From Conoideocrella luteorostrata (lineage: Eukaryota; Ascomycota; Sordariomycetes; Hypocreales; Clavicipitaceae), in assembly GCA_032433595.1 (NCBI GenBank), contig JASWJB010000006.1:124001-188000 (forward strand): DNA of 64,000 bases, read 5' to 3'. Positions within the stretch are counted from its first letter, which is position 1, and every line of letters begins with the position of its first letter. The notes under the pieces were generated by a model. The model made no database searches. It saw only the letters and a program-made list of their open reading frames with translations, and was not told where the DNA came from. Made by a program: the position numbers and the translations under genes. Positions 27,625 to 40,158 of the stretch are shown one piece after another.

Positions 27625-28312
27625 TGCGCGAGGCAAGGTCCACTTGTGCATTCAATCTGCTGCGTGTTTTGTGGACATTTTAATCCGACCACAGATCGTC
27701 TAGAGTGGCACAACTATTCGTCTTGCTCAAAGCAGCCTGATGAAGCACGGACGTTCCATCGCAAGGATCACTTACGGCAGCATCGGCGCCTATTTCATGG
27801 AGGATGCGCTTTCAATTATAGCATGAATAGTTGGCTGTCGTCCATTGAGCAATTCCTCCCGTTTGTGGATTTTGCAACTTCAAGATGAGGAGCTAGACCG
27901 AAAGACAAGGACATATAGCAAAGCACTTCCAGAATGGGTCGGACATGCTAGAATGGAAAGGCGACCGAGGTTTCGAGGACCAGATCGAGAGTTTGGTGGG
28001 AAATGACGTCCCGGCATTCTTGATAGGTGGCCAGCCCAAGACCATGGAGCCGTTTTCCGGCTCTCAGGCCAGTCACATCATGAGACGAACTAGTCTTGGA
28101 GCATTGCACAATTCTGGTAGTGATTTGGTTCACCCTGGTGACGGAGAACATAAGGGCCAGTCGAATTTGGTCCCACTATGCATTCATACAGCCACATAGA
28201 ACAGCTTCTGCTGGAGTATGTCTCTCGAGAAATTGGCAATAGCCGTGTGCCATCCGACAAGCAACTGCAGTGTAAAACTAGCGAAATGATGTACAGCCGC
28301 GACAATGCTTAG
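27625..28312 (+). pseudogene. Broken C2H2 zinc-finger protein gene
   Basis: The first frame (27646-27888) carries a recognisable fungal C2H2 segment: CVFCGHFNP, then WHNYSSC and FHRKDHLRQHRRLFHG. It then slips frame near 27870: the reading CGFCNFKM continues +1 and meets an in-frame TAG at 27894-27896, where family members usually have a Trp (SWTERQ), so a TGG->TAG change is likely. It resumes with TERQGHIAKHFQNG and WKGDRGF (to about 28020), shifts again, and ends with EYVSREIGNSRVPSDKQLQ before TAG at 28310. Members of this group of large fungal C2H2 proteins are probable transcription factors. At least two frameshifts and one nonsense codon make this copy non-functional, and no N-terminal part is visible. 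Confidence 0.6.
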
Positions 28313-28638
28313 AATCAGACATGGGCGGATCATTCTTAGTGGTTGGAGGTGTTCAAGAAAAAAGCAGGACTAATTACACTACCTGTTAGCGGAGGGCGAA
28401 ACGCGCTTGTCGGAAAGGAACCCCTCCCACATGCCGTAATGTATTCCCAACTTTGCTATTAAATGTACTTAAAACAAGAGATTTCGATTCGTTAAAAGAT
28501 GTCGAGGGCGAGCCACACGGTCTTCCGAGCGGTTATGATTTCTTAATTATGAACTTTCGATATGCTGGGGTTCGTGAGGATACCTATGAAAGTGAATAAG
28601 GAAGATCCTACGCAAATCAGTCGGCGTTATCTCTCAAC

Positions 28639-28969
28639 ATGGCTGGAATAAACAGAAATGCAACAAGCTTTGAGGACAGGACTGTATTCCAACATATTAT
28701 GTTCCTTGTTTTGAATCATATGCAATCGGCACCCGGATGGCGGTTTAAATATAAAAATGGCAGGGTAAGTGTTGTGCTTAAATGGGTGTCTTACATTAAA
28801 GTCCTACGCTGACTTCGTTCTCCTACATATTTAGCTAACGAGTGGGACGCATTTCAAACCATTAGCTGCGAGCAATATCTTAACACTGTGAGTACTTGCA
28901 GTATTGTATTACTTATAAAATGTATGAGTAAACTTATATTTTCTGTGCAGTTTTTATAAGTGTGAAATA
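28639..28969 (+). CDS. Tiny three-exon gene, 65 residues, unknown
   Basis: Model join(28639..28764, 28835..28887, 28951..28969), below usual ORF-length cut-offs. All three exons keep phase. Donors are GTAAGT and GTGAGT; acceptors are ATTTAG and GTGCAG; introns are 70 and 63 bp, matching real genes in this window. The product starts MAGINRNATSFEDRTVFQHI and continues with a hydrophobic patch (MFLVLNHM) and WRFKYKNGR. No signal peptide, cysteine pattern or family is recognised. It could be a surviving fragment of a larger gene, since it sits just after the broken zinc-finger gene, or a genuine small protein. Transcript data would decide. Confidence 0.3.
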
Positions 28970-30225
28970 GATATCACAAAGTGCACAGCTACGTTCATCT
29001 CATTCAGTAGAATCATCTTTGTTGTTTATCTTGGATTCACGAAGAATTAGACATCCTCTTGTAGATAACTCGTAGCTAGCTAGACATGGGAAGAAGTTAG
29101 CCAAATCGGATAGTGGCGTTCTTATCAGATAATATTAGTCAGGCTCTGCACCCATGTGCTGTAATTCAGCTTAAGTCTTGTAACAAAAGATATCCATGTT
29201 GGTTATTGCATTAATACAAGTAGCATATACAATACTAGTACAGACAGACTGTAGATAACCACAGCAACAGCATAGTGGAAAATAGTTGGAATAAATCAAA
29301 TCAATGTCCTTGGTATTCCTTGCGCTTCAAGAAGGAATAGCGTCTCCTTATGCTTGTTATAGTCAAGACTGCATGATGTGTGGATGGCTCAGTTGCATAG
29401 GCATGTATGGCGTTAGACATACATTCAGTCTGCCCTTGATAGCTAACTTTCAAAGCTGCCTAGTTTCCGAGCTAAAAACCCCCAAATAAAAATAAATACA
29501 AAACATTGATAACAGCACAACATGCTTTGCAATTACAGCAGGTTTCACAGATTATCGCATTTTTAGGTACGTATTTGCCCCTGTACTAAACCCCTTCATA
29601 CAAGAGAGGGTAGACGAAGGCTGAAATCCGTACTTAAACCCAAAGCAGACTACTCCCATCCATGGCTTGGCTTCGGGTACAGCCTAGTATGTGATCTGGG
29701 CTCTAGTTTGCGCTTAAGGTCGTAGCCTGAAATGCAACGTTGAGACAAAGTCGTCGTCACCACGTGGTGGCTTGGTGGATCTGAGCCCCTGCTTGGCACT
29801 TTTACACGCAAATTTTAATTATAGTGGCCCCTGGTACCACCGCCTGGTCCTGTTTTGACCCATCAGACGAGGCTTAGGCTAAAAAGGAAAAACAAAAGAA
29901 GAAAATACACCAGTTCATCCCACCCGTACCTTGGTTGTTCTTGGCAAAGGCACAGGCAGGCCTAGTAGTGACTACGGCAACCTCTGTTTGCTTTATATTC
30001 ATTTCCGGTCCACTTGTTCCGATGCACTCAGCACCAAAACATTCAAAACGGATGAACGGATGAACGCTTCAATTAATAAACTGCGGAACTTCAAAATTTT
30101 ATACAAGCATATAATTAATTACTGTGACCGATCAAACCGAGCATCGCGGACCCGCAGCTCAGTCCTAAAAGAGCTTGCAACCGTCTCGGTCTTCAAGTCG
30201 ACTATTTCACGAGATAAAACTGTAC
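28970..30225. other. Intergenic, nothing recognised
   Basis: AT-rich up to about 29600, then closer to normal composition. This marks the right edge of the AT-rich accessory block. No supported gene. Confidence 0.4.
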
Positions 30226-31707
30226 CTATTTCCGACAGCTTCGCTCACTTTCTTCGTCATCCCTGGACCTAAATACCGTGCAAACATCACTATGTTTTGT
30301 GTCCCTCTCAAATAAACTCGCCTCGCTGGATTTATGAGCAGAGCTTTGGTACGTCGACGGAAGAACCGGGTTGGCCTGTATTTGATTGTACTTCCCGCCG
30401 TTTCCCATGCTTTCCAGATCTATTGCTGCTCCAGCGCTTCTGTCCTTGGAGTAGCGCGATGAGATGCTCTTCCGTATCGGAAGGTAGCATTGCTTTAGAA
30501 GAGGGAAAGTTGTGGGCAAGTTCGTGATGACGATGGCGACAAACGTTTCACGCACTGCCCATGAACCAGCCAGCTGTGGTCCATTAACCGGATCCTACTC
30601 ATCTTGTCAGATTAGGATACTTTTGTGGCGCAAGAACGATGAGCTTCTTACACTGATGATGAATACGCATCGAACGGTTGCGCAGCTGATGACGAAGAAG
30701 CCCCCACTGAACAACGCCATTAACCAGATTTTGCTCATCCGGTTGAGCGTAGATCCCCAGAGCATGGGTATAGGTATCGAGATCAAGTAAATGTCGGTAA
30801 TGACGTTCATAGCAAGATAGACCCAGATGATTCGCCTCGACACCGCGGGATAGCAGGCATCTAAGATGAGATTTGTGAGCAAGACGGGCTCATGAGAGCT
30901 GGGGGAGGGGGAGGGGAGGGGGATAAACAGAGAATGCTTACCTCCTGGGTCTGGGTATATCTGCCAGTATTTTTGAAGAGGGAAGCATCCCAAGAATAAA
31001 TTGGCAAGCACGGCAATATAGCTAGCTGCGAGAAGTGCAAAGCCAATTCGTATCTGGATTTTGTACCGTCGACCCAATCTAGCCTGCGTGTATGTTAGTA
31101 TCACAAAAATGAAAAGAAATTTTCTTTTTTCAAGAACCAGATGTCGTACCGTCAATCGATAGTAGAGCACCAACAAAGCCGCCTTGAGACACCAGAGCAG
31201 CGTGGATGTAGTCGACCACCCTGCAAGTTGGATTTTCGAGCCAATAACCCTGCGAAACAAACGAATTAACACTACCATCACCCCTGCGAACAGCCAGCAT
31301 ACTTGCAGCAGCATACCTTAATTGGTGCTCTGGGTTATTCGCAGACAGAGCGGCTCTCTCGTCGTTTGTTAGACTGTTGTTCGCCATACCATGGGCTACC
31401 TTGCCGACTGAATAGGCAAGGCCTGCTTGTACTCCATTGAGTACCTAAGTCATGTCAGCCTCTGTACTCTTTGCCCGAGTCTCTTGGGCTTCCATACCGT
31501 TGCCACGCATGCTAGAAAGTCGTCCCACTGAAGACCTTTGAGACCGACAAGCTTGGCGCGGGCGAACATTCTGAGTAACGTAATAGCAATACTGATAGCC
31601 AGCAGCACCCAAACCTCCAGGGCAAATTTTTCGAACGCGCTTTGGGCGGCCGCATCTTTGGCGATCGCCTCGTTCAGGTCGAGGGGGTGAGAATTGGATG
31701 CTGCCAT
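30226..31707 (-). CDS. PTH11/rhodopsin-domain-like seven-helix membrane protein
   Basis: Six-exon model complement(join(30226..30594, 30652..30860, 30942..31083, 31150..31249, 31317..31444, 31498..31707)), 385 residues, all phases consistent. It begins with helix 1 (VWVLLAISIAITLLRMFARA) and the hallmark GLQWDDFLA after it. Further helices include TSTLLWCLKAALLVLYYRL, FALLAASYIAVLANLFLGCF with the conserved PLQKYWQIYPDPG loop, and IWVYLAMNVITDIYLISIPIP followed by LMALFSGGFFVISCATVRC. The segment GSWAVRETFVAIVITNLPTTFPLL precedes a hydrophilic cytosolic tail of about 85 residues. This is the fungal rhodopsin-domain (SAT4/PTH11-related) family; some members act as GPCR-like sensors in host recognition, but most are uncharacterised. 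No CFEM domain is present. Confidence 0.83.
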
Positions 31708-33226
31708 GGCGGCTGTGGCGCTGCAGGGGAGCAGTGAGAGCGCGCGCGTCTCGTTATGTCGAAGTCAGGATAAACGGATCAAGGACAATGAAAAGAAACA
31801 AAAACGAATGACGGGGTCAGTCAGATACGCTTCGCTTTTAATAGAGCAATCATTTTCCAAGTTTCATTTATCGCGATTGTCGTTTTGAAGTTTTAAAGAA
31901 CGAAAAAGCTAGACAGCCCATTTTATGTAGAGTCCATTCCGATCCTTCTTTGGTGCTTATGTCCGGGGGCTCTTATCGAGACTGGCCAGACTGACTTGGC
32001 GACGTAGCGCGCGACAAGGATTGTGTTGAACCGCAATGCTGGCCAAGCCACAAAATGACAATTCACTTCTCGCTGGATCCAAACCTCCTGTCGGTAAATT
32101 TGTTCAGTTGGGCAATTGTGGTGGTTAGGCTGCTAAGACGTCCCAACCTATAGCGAGAGTTGTGCGCTATGACCGAGCGTACCGAAAGGGCTGGACGGAT
32201 ATGCTGCGGTCGGACCTGCGAGGGCAATATCTGGCTATCCGGATGTGCAGGATGTGCAAGATGGGCAGCCATGGGCCGGCCGTGCCAGGGATGTGACAGG
32301 ACGGAGCGCAAACCACAGACAGAACGGCGGAAGTCAATTGGGAGCAGCACGTTCGAGGCCAAACGCCAGTGGAGGAATAAAGCCACGAGTGGTTCGTTCG
32401 CTACCAAGAACTAGTCGCGGGCTCTCCAAAAGCTAGTGGTGCATGGACGCATGTGAATGTGAATGAAAAAAAAAGAAAAATATAAAAAAAAATATAGAGA
32501 GAGAGAGCGCGAGCGACTGGCTATTCGAGTCAAGGACACGGCGAAGATGCCTCAGCACTCTGATCCTATTATTCGTGTACCTGCATGGCCGAATCGAGTC
32601 ATGATTGTTCTTTGGTGAGCTGATAGCGACCGCGGATCTCGAGGCGTGCGATACGAAAAATAATCTCTCCAAGACTCCAAGATACACAAGCTTTGGCTGA
32701 TCGCCCTCGGCATTATTAAACCTACCAATTGTCGGTAAGATTGTTCTCCCCTGCGAAACGGGGCCGAGTTGGTAGACTTCCGGCCACAAGCGGACCTGGC
32801 TGGCGCAAAGCCTGGCGAACAAGAGCAAAGGCTGATGATGTATGAAGCTGCACGCCGGCATCCGATTCTCATATGCAAGCGCTGTACGGAGCACTCCGTA
32901 TCGAGAATGGCAATTCGTCCCCGTCTGGTGCAGCAATTGGCTATGAAGCTGGGGCGACTGCGCGATACATGCCCAGCTTGGACGGGAGCCTCAGCCTGAT
33001 GACCTTCAACGTTTGTCACAGAAGGGGAATAAGCATGCACGCGACGCTTGGGCCCTGCAGCACGGACATTCTTCATATATTTAAATGGCAGCACTCTACG
33101 CACATAGGCTGATAGGTTGACAGGTGATTCCCGCTGCCGTGGGGTGCCTCCGTGTGGGCCAGGGCTGGCAGGGAATATGCCAAGGCACATGGACGAGGGC
33201 TGTGCGCATTTGTCTTCATTGTCCAG

Positions 33227-33327
33227 CTTCATTGTGCTGCTTCATTGTGCTGCTTCAGTGTGCTTCAACGTGCTCCATTGCGCCTCGATGTGCGCCATTG
33301 TGCTCTATTGTTCTCCATTGTGCCCCA
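33227..33327. repeat. Degenerate 13-nt GTGCT-rich array
   Basis: Starts as near-perfect copies of TTCATTGTGCTGC and decays rightwards into CATTGTGCT-like units. It keeps several frames open at once, which explains the overlapping unsupported frames here. Confidence 0.6.
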
Positions 33328-33893
33328 GTACGCGTGCCCCAGTGGTGCCCCAGCGTTGCTTCTTCTGGCGCGGAGACACTGCCGAATTCGGGCCGTGTGC
33401 CGTTTTGGGCAACGGTTTCGACGGGCATGCGGGCGGGTCGTTACATTGTGCAGTAGGTTAATCGTCCATCTGCGGAGAGCTCCCGCATTGGCACAGCATT
33501 TCGCCATTAGGTCTCTCAGTCATAATAAGCAAGCTCCGGTCGCCATGTTTTTTTTACGCTTCTTCTCGCTGGATTTCCATGGTTTTGCGCGAGACTTTCG
33601 TGGACTTGGGTGTCTCTACACGAGACCTAATTTGCCCCCGGCTGTTGTAAGTAAAAAGAGCGGCCACTCGGCACGGCACTGGGTGAAACAGTGTGCACCG
33701 TACTCCGTACTAATGGTTCTCTATCCGTAGGTTACGATAAGCGATCGCCCTACTCCTGCCAGATGGACCATGAGCTACAGCTGGAGTTGCCAGACAATGT
33801 CTCAGAGACGTGCGGAGTAGCCAACTACACGCTTGCCTCGTTGGTGTAAAAGCCTGCTGCGACATATCCCAACATACGCAGTACACAACCAAC

Positions 33894-33928
33894 TACTCCG
33901 TACTCCGTAGTTAACTAGTTACTCCGTA
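33894..33928. repeat. Clustered TACTCCGTA motifs
   Basis: Three copies in 35 bp (33894, 33901 and 33920, the first two overlapping by two bases), with a further near-match after the last. The same 9-mer, in either orientation, also occurs near 2137, 6830, 10127, 10228, 11997, 33701, 47061, 47073, 49258, 56081, 56088, 56203, 58208, 58448 and 60862, always outside the gene models given here. Confidence 0.75.
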
Positions 33929-34548
33929 CTCCGTGCTCCGCCGTTCTCTTCACGTCAGCACGCTAGTTACCACGTTGGCATGCACTCCACACTGTAGAGG
34001 CGAACCGGGGGCTTTCTCCTTAGCTCGAGCCTTCAACCCACGTGGATGTTAGCTGCACGGTCTTAATATGGAGCTGTCGCGCGGAAACACGAGAGAATTC
34101 CCTTACCATGGCGCGCACATCGCCTGTTCCTGTGGATAGCGAAGATTAGCACCGCTGTGCAGAGTACTCGGTACCGTTCTTCACTCCTGCTACCGCAAGC
34201 TCGCGCTACAATAACTACCGAGTAGTTAGTTGCGGGAGACCTGGAAGTTGATCCAGCCGACGCCGCTGGGCGAACGGTTCTCACGATCGCTGCGCGCGTT
34301 ACGCGACCGGCATATTATAGGACTCTGTTAGTAAGCAGCTATAATCTCATGGAGTGTATAGTTCAACATGTATATTCCGCCCGCGGGCAGTGCATGGTGG
34401 CTGTCTAAGTGAATGGTTTCTCCCGAAAGCGTTTCCGAGAATAAATAGAGTGCATCTTCAGATTTCAACAGTTAAAAAAAGAAAATAGCTAAAAATCCAA
34501 AGAGTCTGCCCAGCGAAGCGCTTGTCTTTTCTTTCGACCTCCCCTAGA

Positions 34549-36040
<1,492 letters not shown>

Positions 36041-36442
36041 AAGATGATGGAAGAGTCTTGGAAATTAAGATTGCATCTTACTACAGCATCATTAGATTTG
36101 ACAACGTAATATCTTGAGGTCGGAGTGGGCGTAGGTTTTACCTGACCTAATGGCTTCATTGCCATCCAAGCAATCTGCTGAAGAAGGAACATAACATACG
36201 GCAAAAGATCAAGCGCTGTGAGCCCCTAACTCGAGGCTCAAAGAGGAGCCTAGCTACATTAACAGGAGAAGGAAAACACTTGAGGATTTGGTGCGGGGAT
36301 CAAAGCCTACAATGTCCCTGCGCGGCTACTCATACTTAGGATACGAATAGAAATCGAAATTAGCAATGCGTATATATTCAATCTGGGCCAGCTATCAAAA
36401 TGAGTCGTCCATCACAGCCCCGCCCACCCCAGCAATGTTTTT
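36041..36442. other. Short intergenic between convergent genes
   Basis: About 400 bp of 3' flanks with nothing recognised. Confidence 0.4.
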
Positions 36443-37195
36443 TCACTGCCTAACAGCTGGCGCACGAATTTCCGAAATCTCCGCGCAGCAGTATCTCGCC
36501 GCTGCACAGGTGACATTTTTCCAAAGCTCAAATTCGTCCTGGTTTCTAGGGGCGTATACGAGCGTATAGCCCCATCCAAGCCAACGTCCACTCAACCTGT
36601 GTCTCTGGCCCCAACCTCGCTCAATGACACTTCTAGAATCCTCCAAAGACAAGATAAGGTGAGTGCTACCATCAGCAGGATGCACATGAATCATTTCACC
36701 TCTTGTAACCTCGAGGTACTTGGGCAGGTCAAGCCCTTTCTTCAACTGCACAGCCGGCACAGGGCCCTCAAGGACAGACAGCTCCGACTGCAGGGTGGAG
36801 GAGTTTTCGCTCGTCAGTTCCTTGAGATATGAAAACATTTGCTCCTTCATCTTGGCGGAGGCAGTTGCGGTAACTTGTCGCTGGGGTGCGACAAAGCCTG
36901 GAATCTGCGGCCGAGATCCTGGGCGCTGCTCAAGGGCTGTGTTGAAATAACTGGTGGTCGCGTTGGGACCGTAGTTTTCTTTGACGCCTTCGATGTCATA
37001 CGGAGCCGCAACCGTTGTGTCTTTCCGCGCCATAAGAGTCATCATGAGCTGTTTCTTCCAGCCCCAAAAGTTATCGGGCAATCCATGCGAGCCGAGAGCC
37101 ACATACGCACGGTAGTCGCGATAGGCAATGATCAATGCGGCCAGGCCAACCGCTGCCGCGGCCGCAGGGGCATATTTTAGCAGTTCAGACGACAT
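36443..37195 (-). CDS. Luciferase-domain (DUF5519-like) membrane-anchored protein
   Basis: Intronless, 250 residues from the ATG at 37195; a longer open frame exists upstream but that part is C/T-biased leader. An N-terminal helix (YAPAAAAAVGLAALIIAY) anchors it. Then GSHGLPDNFWGWKKQLMM, and the C-terminal core has MIHVHPADGSTHLILSLEDS, ERGWGQRHRLSG and GWGYTLVYAPRNQDEFELW. This pattern is the fungal luciferase-domain family, named from distant similarity; the biochemical function is unknown and light emission is not implied. I see no partner gene for it in this window. Confidence 0.75.
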   Translation of the reverse strand: MSSELLKYAPAAAAAVGLAALIIAYRDYRAYVALGSHGLPDNFWGWKKQLMMTLMARKDTTVAAPYDIEGVKENYGPNATTSYFNTALEQRPGSRPQIPGFVAPQRQVTATASAKMKEQMFSYLKELTSENSSTLQSELSVLEGPVPAVQLKKGLDLPKYLEVTRGEMIHVHPADGSTHLILSLEDSRSVIERGWGQRHRLSGRWLGWGYTLVYAPRNQDEFELWKNVTCAAARYCCAEISEIRAPAVRQ

Positions 37196-38694
37196 GATGA
37201 AGCTCTGTCGGGGTTTCGGGGTTTTGTGGTGTTGCTGTCCTGCACTGTCTTCAAATGATGACTCCGATTGATTCCAAGTGGCGGAGCCAAGTCGATTGCG
37301 CGATGACGGCTGCAAAAAGTAAAAAGACTCTGCGGAAGAAGAACTGACAGTGGTTTCAAACGACGAAGAAACACAAAGACTCGACAGGTTCTGTAATTCC
37401 TGTTTTATAATTGTTTGTCCTGGCTGCAGCTTACATCAATCCACGCGGCTCAAGGCATCGGTCGGAGCAGTTGAGGAGCGGACTATCGGGTAGGATAATT
37501 GCCAAATCGGGCAATTTCTATTCCCATCGCCAGCACAGCACGCCAGGGTGGGTACGGCTTGGCCCAATCGGCGGTGGATCCTGTGAATTCAGCGTCGGAG
37601 TTCCGAGCTTTATTAGAGTGGCGGATTGTGTCTTCGCTGACCGCGCGTCGAGATCATATTCACCGAGAGGCGTAAGATTTAGATATTCGTGCCTGCCCGT
37701 TATCAGAGACTTTATCCGCGAGGAGGGTTCACGGTGATTTCATACGTCGCACATGGCCATGTTGGAGGTTGGCTCTGTTCACGTATAGACTCTGCGTGCC
37801 ACACGAAGAGACCTGTGTATTACGCCGCCCCTACGTACTAGTATCCCGAGTATCCCGTCCTCCACAGGCTTCACAACCAGCCATTCTCTGTCGAGCACTA
37901 CACCAAGTGGCCCGTTCATGTCAAAAACGTGCCAGAGACCGACGCGTGGTATAAAACTGACGACGACTCGATAACTGAGTAGCATGTCTTCCCAACAGAG
38001 AGTGCACACGTGCTTGAAGAGACTGCTGTTGCGCTAGCTAGAGTCTGGGGTCGGAAGCTAGGTTACAGAGGCGATGCAAACGCCGAGAAAAGATCAGATG
38101 AGGTTATTCTAACCGTGTGCGATTTGTTGTAAACGACAAGAATGGGGAGTGAGAAGAGACAGCGTACAGAAAATAAAAGGAGATGCTACCGGTGTCGGTT
38201 TTTTTTGTTTTGTTGGGCTGCTTGGATCAAGAATGTCAGCAAGGCCCGCTGTGGATGAAGCGCGCGGTAATGACGGCGTCTTCGGCTAGGTTGAGATTGA
38301 TAGATAGATGCATGGCTGCATGGGGCCCCAATACTTTCTTATCGGAGCATACAATTCTGATGTCACGACTAGTTATTGTCGCGCCACTATTGCGCCTTAG
38401 TTCGTTGGCTCCGCAGATGTCGGTAGTCCGAGGTGCGACTGCTTGAAGAACGCCAGCTAGCTCGCAGCGAACCGTGATGGAGTTTGGGAATTCACGTTGC
38501 GGAAATGTTGCGGATGCCTGAAACCGACTGTGATGAAAGTCCGCACAGAGTAAGCTACGGGGAGCATTGCGCTCAGGAACGAGTTGGTGATATAAGTACG
38601 CCGTGACTTTTCCATCAATGCATCGTGCCTAATTCACCATCACCATCACCGTCATCATCATCAACAACAACAACACCTCTTTCTCTCGCCTACA
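37196..38694. other. Intergenic, nothing recognised
   Basis: Divergent spacer between the luciferase-domain and NmrA-like genes, 1.5 kb. A CA/ATC-rich leader (CATCACCATCACC-type repeats at about 38637-38680) precedes the ATG at 38695. The 108-codon frame at 37411-37737 has no supporting features. Confidence 0.4.
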
Positions 38695-39702
38695 ATGCCT
38701 CGTACAATACTCGTGACCGGCGCCACTGGCAAACAGGGGCGAGCTGTCGTCAGATCCCTCATCAACAAGCAAGACTCCCCATTTCGCATCCTGGCCTTGA
38801 CGCGGGACGCTTCATCTTCCTCTGCGCAACGCCTCGCGTCCACTTCTTCGCTTATTACTTTACTACAAGGCAACCTCGATGACACAGATGCCATCTTCGA
38901 AAAGGCTACACAAACTGATCCGTCTATCTGGGGTGTCTTCAGCGTGCAGGTATACCTATTTCCCTTCCCCCCCTCCCCCATGTTCTGCTGCTTGAGGGAA
39001 CGAACAAACAAGAGTTGAGTTGCCGACTGGCGATGTTGATGCTGATGCTCGCCACAGACGGTGCAACAGGGCAAAAAAGGCCCCGCTCTGGAAGAAAAGC
39101 AGGGAACATCACTCATAGACTCTGCTCTCAAGCATGGAGTACAGCATTTTGTCTACTCGTCCGTAGACCGCGGAGGCGACAACTCCCAAAACAACCCAAC
39201 AAAAGTCCCCCACTTTAAAAGCAAACACAACATCGAAGCGCATCTGATGAAGTCCGCCAAGGGCAGTATGACATGGACCATCTTGCGACCGGTGGCATTC
39301 ATGGACAATTTCGACGGTGCCTTTTTTGGCAAAATCTTTGCGAGCGGCTGGAAGGACCACGTCAAGAGCCGTCCGCTCCAGCTCGTCGCCACGGAAGATA
39401 TCGGCGTCCTTGCCGCCCGCTCATTCCAGGAGCAGGATGTCTTTGCGGGAATGGCTGTCTCCATTGCCGGAGATGAGCTGAGCTATGATGAAATGGCTGC
39501 TGTTTATTCCGATGTCATGAAGGCGCAGGTGCCGACTACTTTTGGGTTTGTGGTGAGCGTGTTGACGCTGGTGTCGGATGAGTTGGGAGAAATGCTGTCC
39601 TTTTTCGAGAAGGACGGATTTGGAGCGGATTTAAAGAAGTCGAGAGAATTGAACCCAGGAATACAAGACTTGAGGTCTTGGTTGCAGCGCCAGTCGAGTT
39701 GA
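38695..39702 (+). CDS. NmrA-like NAD(P)-binding protein
   Basis: Model join(38695..38949, 39058..39702), 299 residues. The N-terminal dinucleotide-binding motif is ILVTGATGKQG (5-15), followed by Rossmann elements (ALTRDAS, GNLDDTDAIFEKA, WGVFSVQ across the intron). LIDSALKHGVQHFVYSSVDRGG and the hallmark TWTILRPVAFMDNF follow, with ATEDIGVLAARSFQ near the end. It has no catalytic Tyr-x3-Lys, as expected for NmrA-like members. The founder represses nitrogen catabolite genes by sensing NAD(P); most homologues are atypical SDRs of unknown role or accessory enzymes. The 108-bp intron has a clean GTATAC donor and CACAG acceptor. Confidence 0.85.
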
Positions 39703-40158
39703 TGGCCTCCGCCAAAATGCCGGCTCCGTATGGACTGAAATAAGACTGAAATGCAGCAAGTGATATGCTTGTGTTTGGGGACGGGGTACGTATTGAAGAG
39801 GAACATCGAGCTTTAGAGCCAATTGCGGCCATGATAGACAACTGCGGATGCCAATATAAACATAATTATAGACTTAACCTGCTCCGATTCGCTGCTCTTA
39901 CTTGTGGGGGTTTCACCAGCCTTTCCGCAAGCTGATAGCCCCTGGGAACCATATTAGGTGCGTTTGCTGCGCAGTGATAAGTTTAGCAGATTTGGCGGCG
40001 AAAATAACATTGCAAAGGTGATCTTTCTCCTACATAGTTGCAGTTTTCCGCGAGTACTTGCATGATCCTGGGTTTCTCATTGGCGTAGTACAGCTTTCAC
40101 AAAATGGCTTCTGGGTAGATTCGTAAGGTCATCAATTCGTATTCATTTTGCTTATATC
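39703..40158. other. Intergenic between convergent genes
   Basis: 3' flanks of the NmrA-like and 2OG-oxygenase genes; nothing else seen. Confidence 0.4.

Larger units (their letters stand above)
31708..34548. other. Intergenic with low-complexity arrays
   Basis: Contains overlapping frames on both strands at 32063-33730, none with family resemblance or splice support. Features seen: an A/GA-rich tract at about 32464-32512, a degenerate TTCATTGTGCTGC array at 33227-33327 and the densest cluster of the TACTCCGTA motif (33701, 33894, 33901, 33920). Confidence 0.45.

Noticed and set aside
32063..33730. Several overlapping open frames of 110-226 codons on both strands.
   Set aside because: They overlap in three phases, show no domains or signal peptides, and part of the openness comes from the GTGCT-rich low-complexity array.
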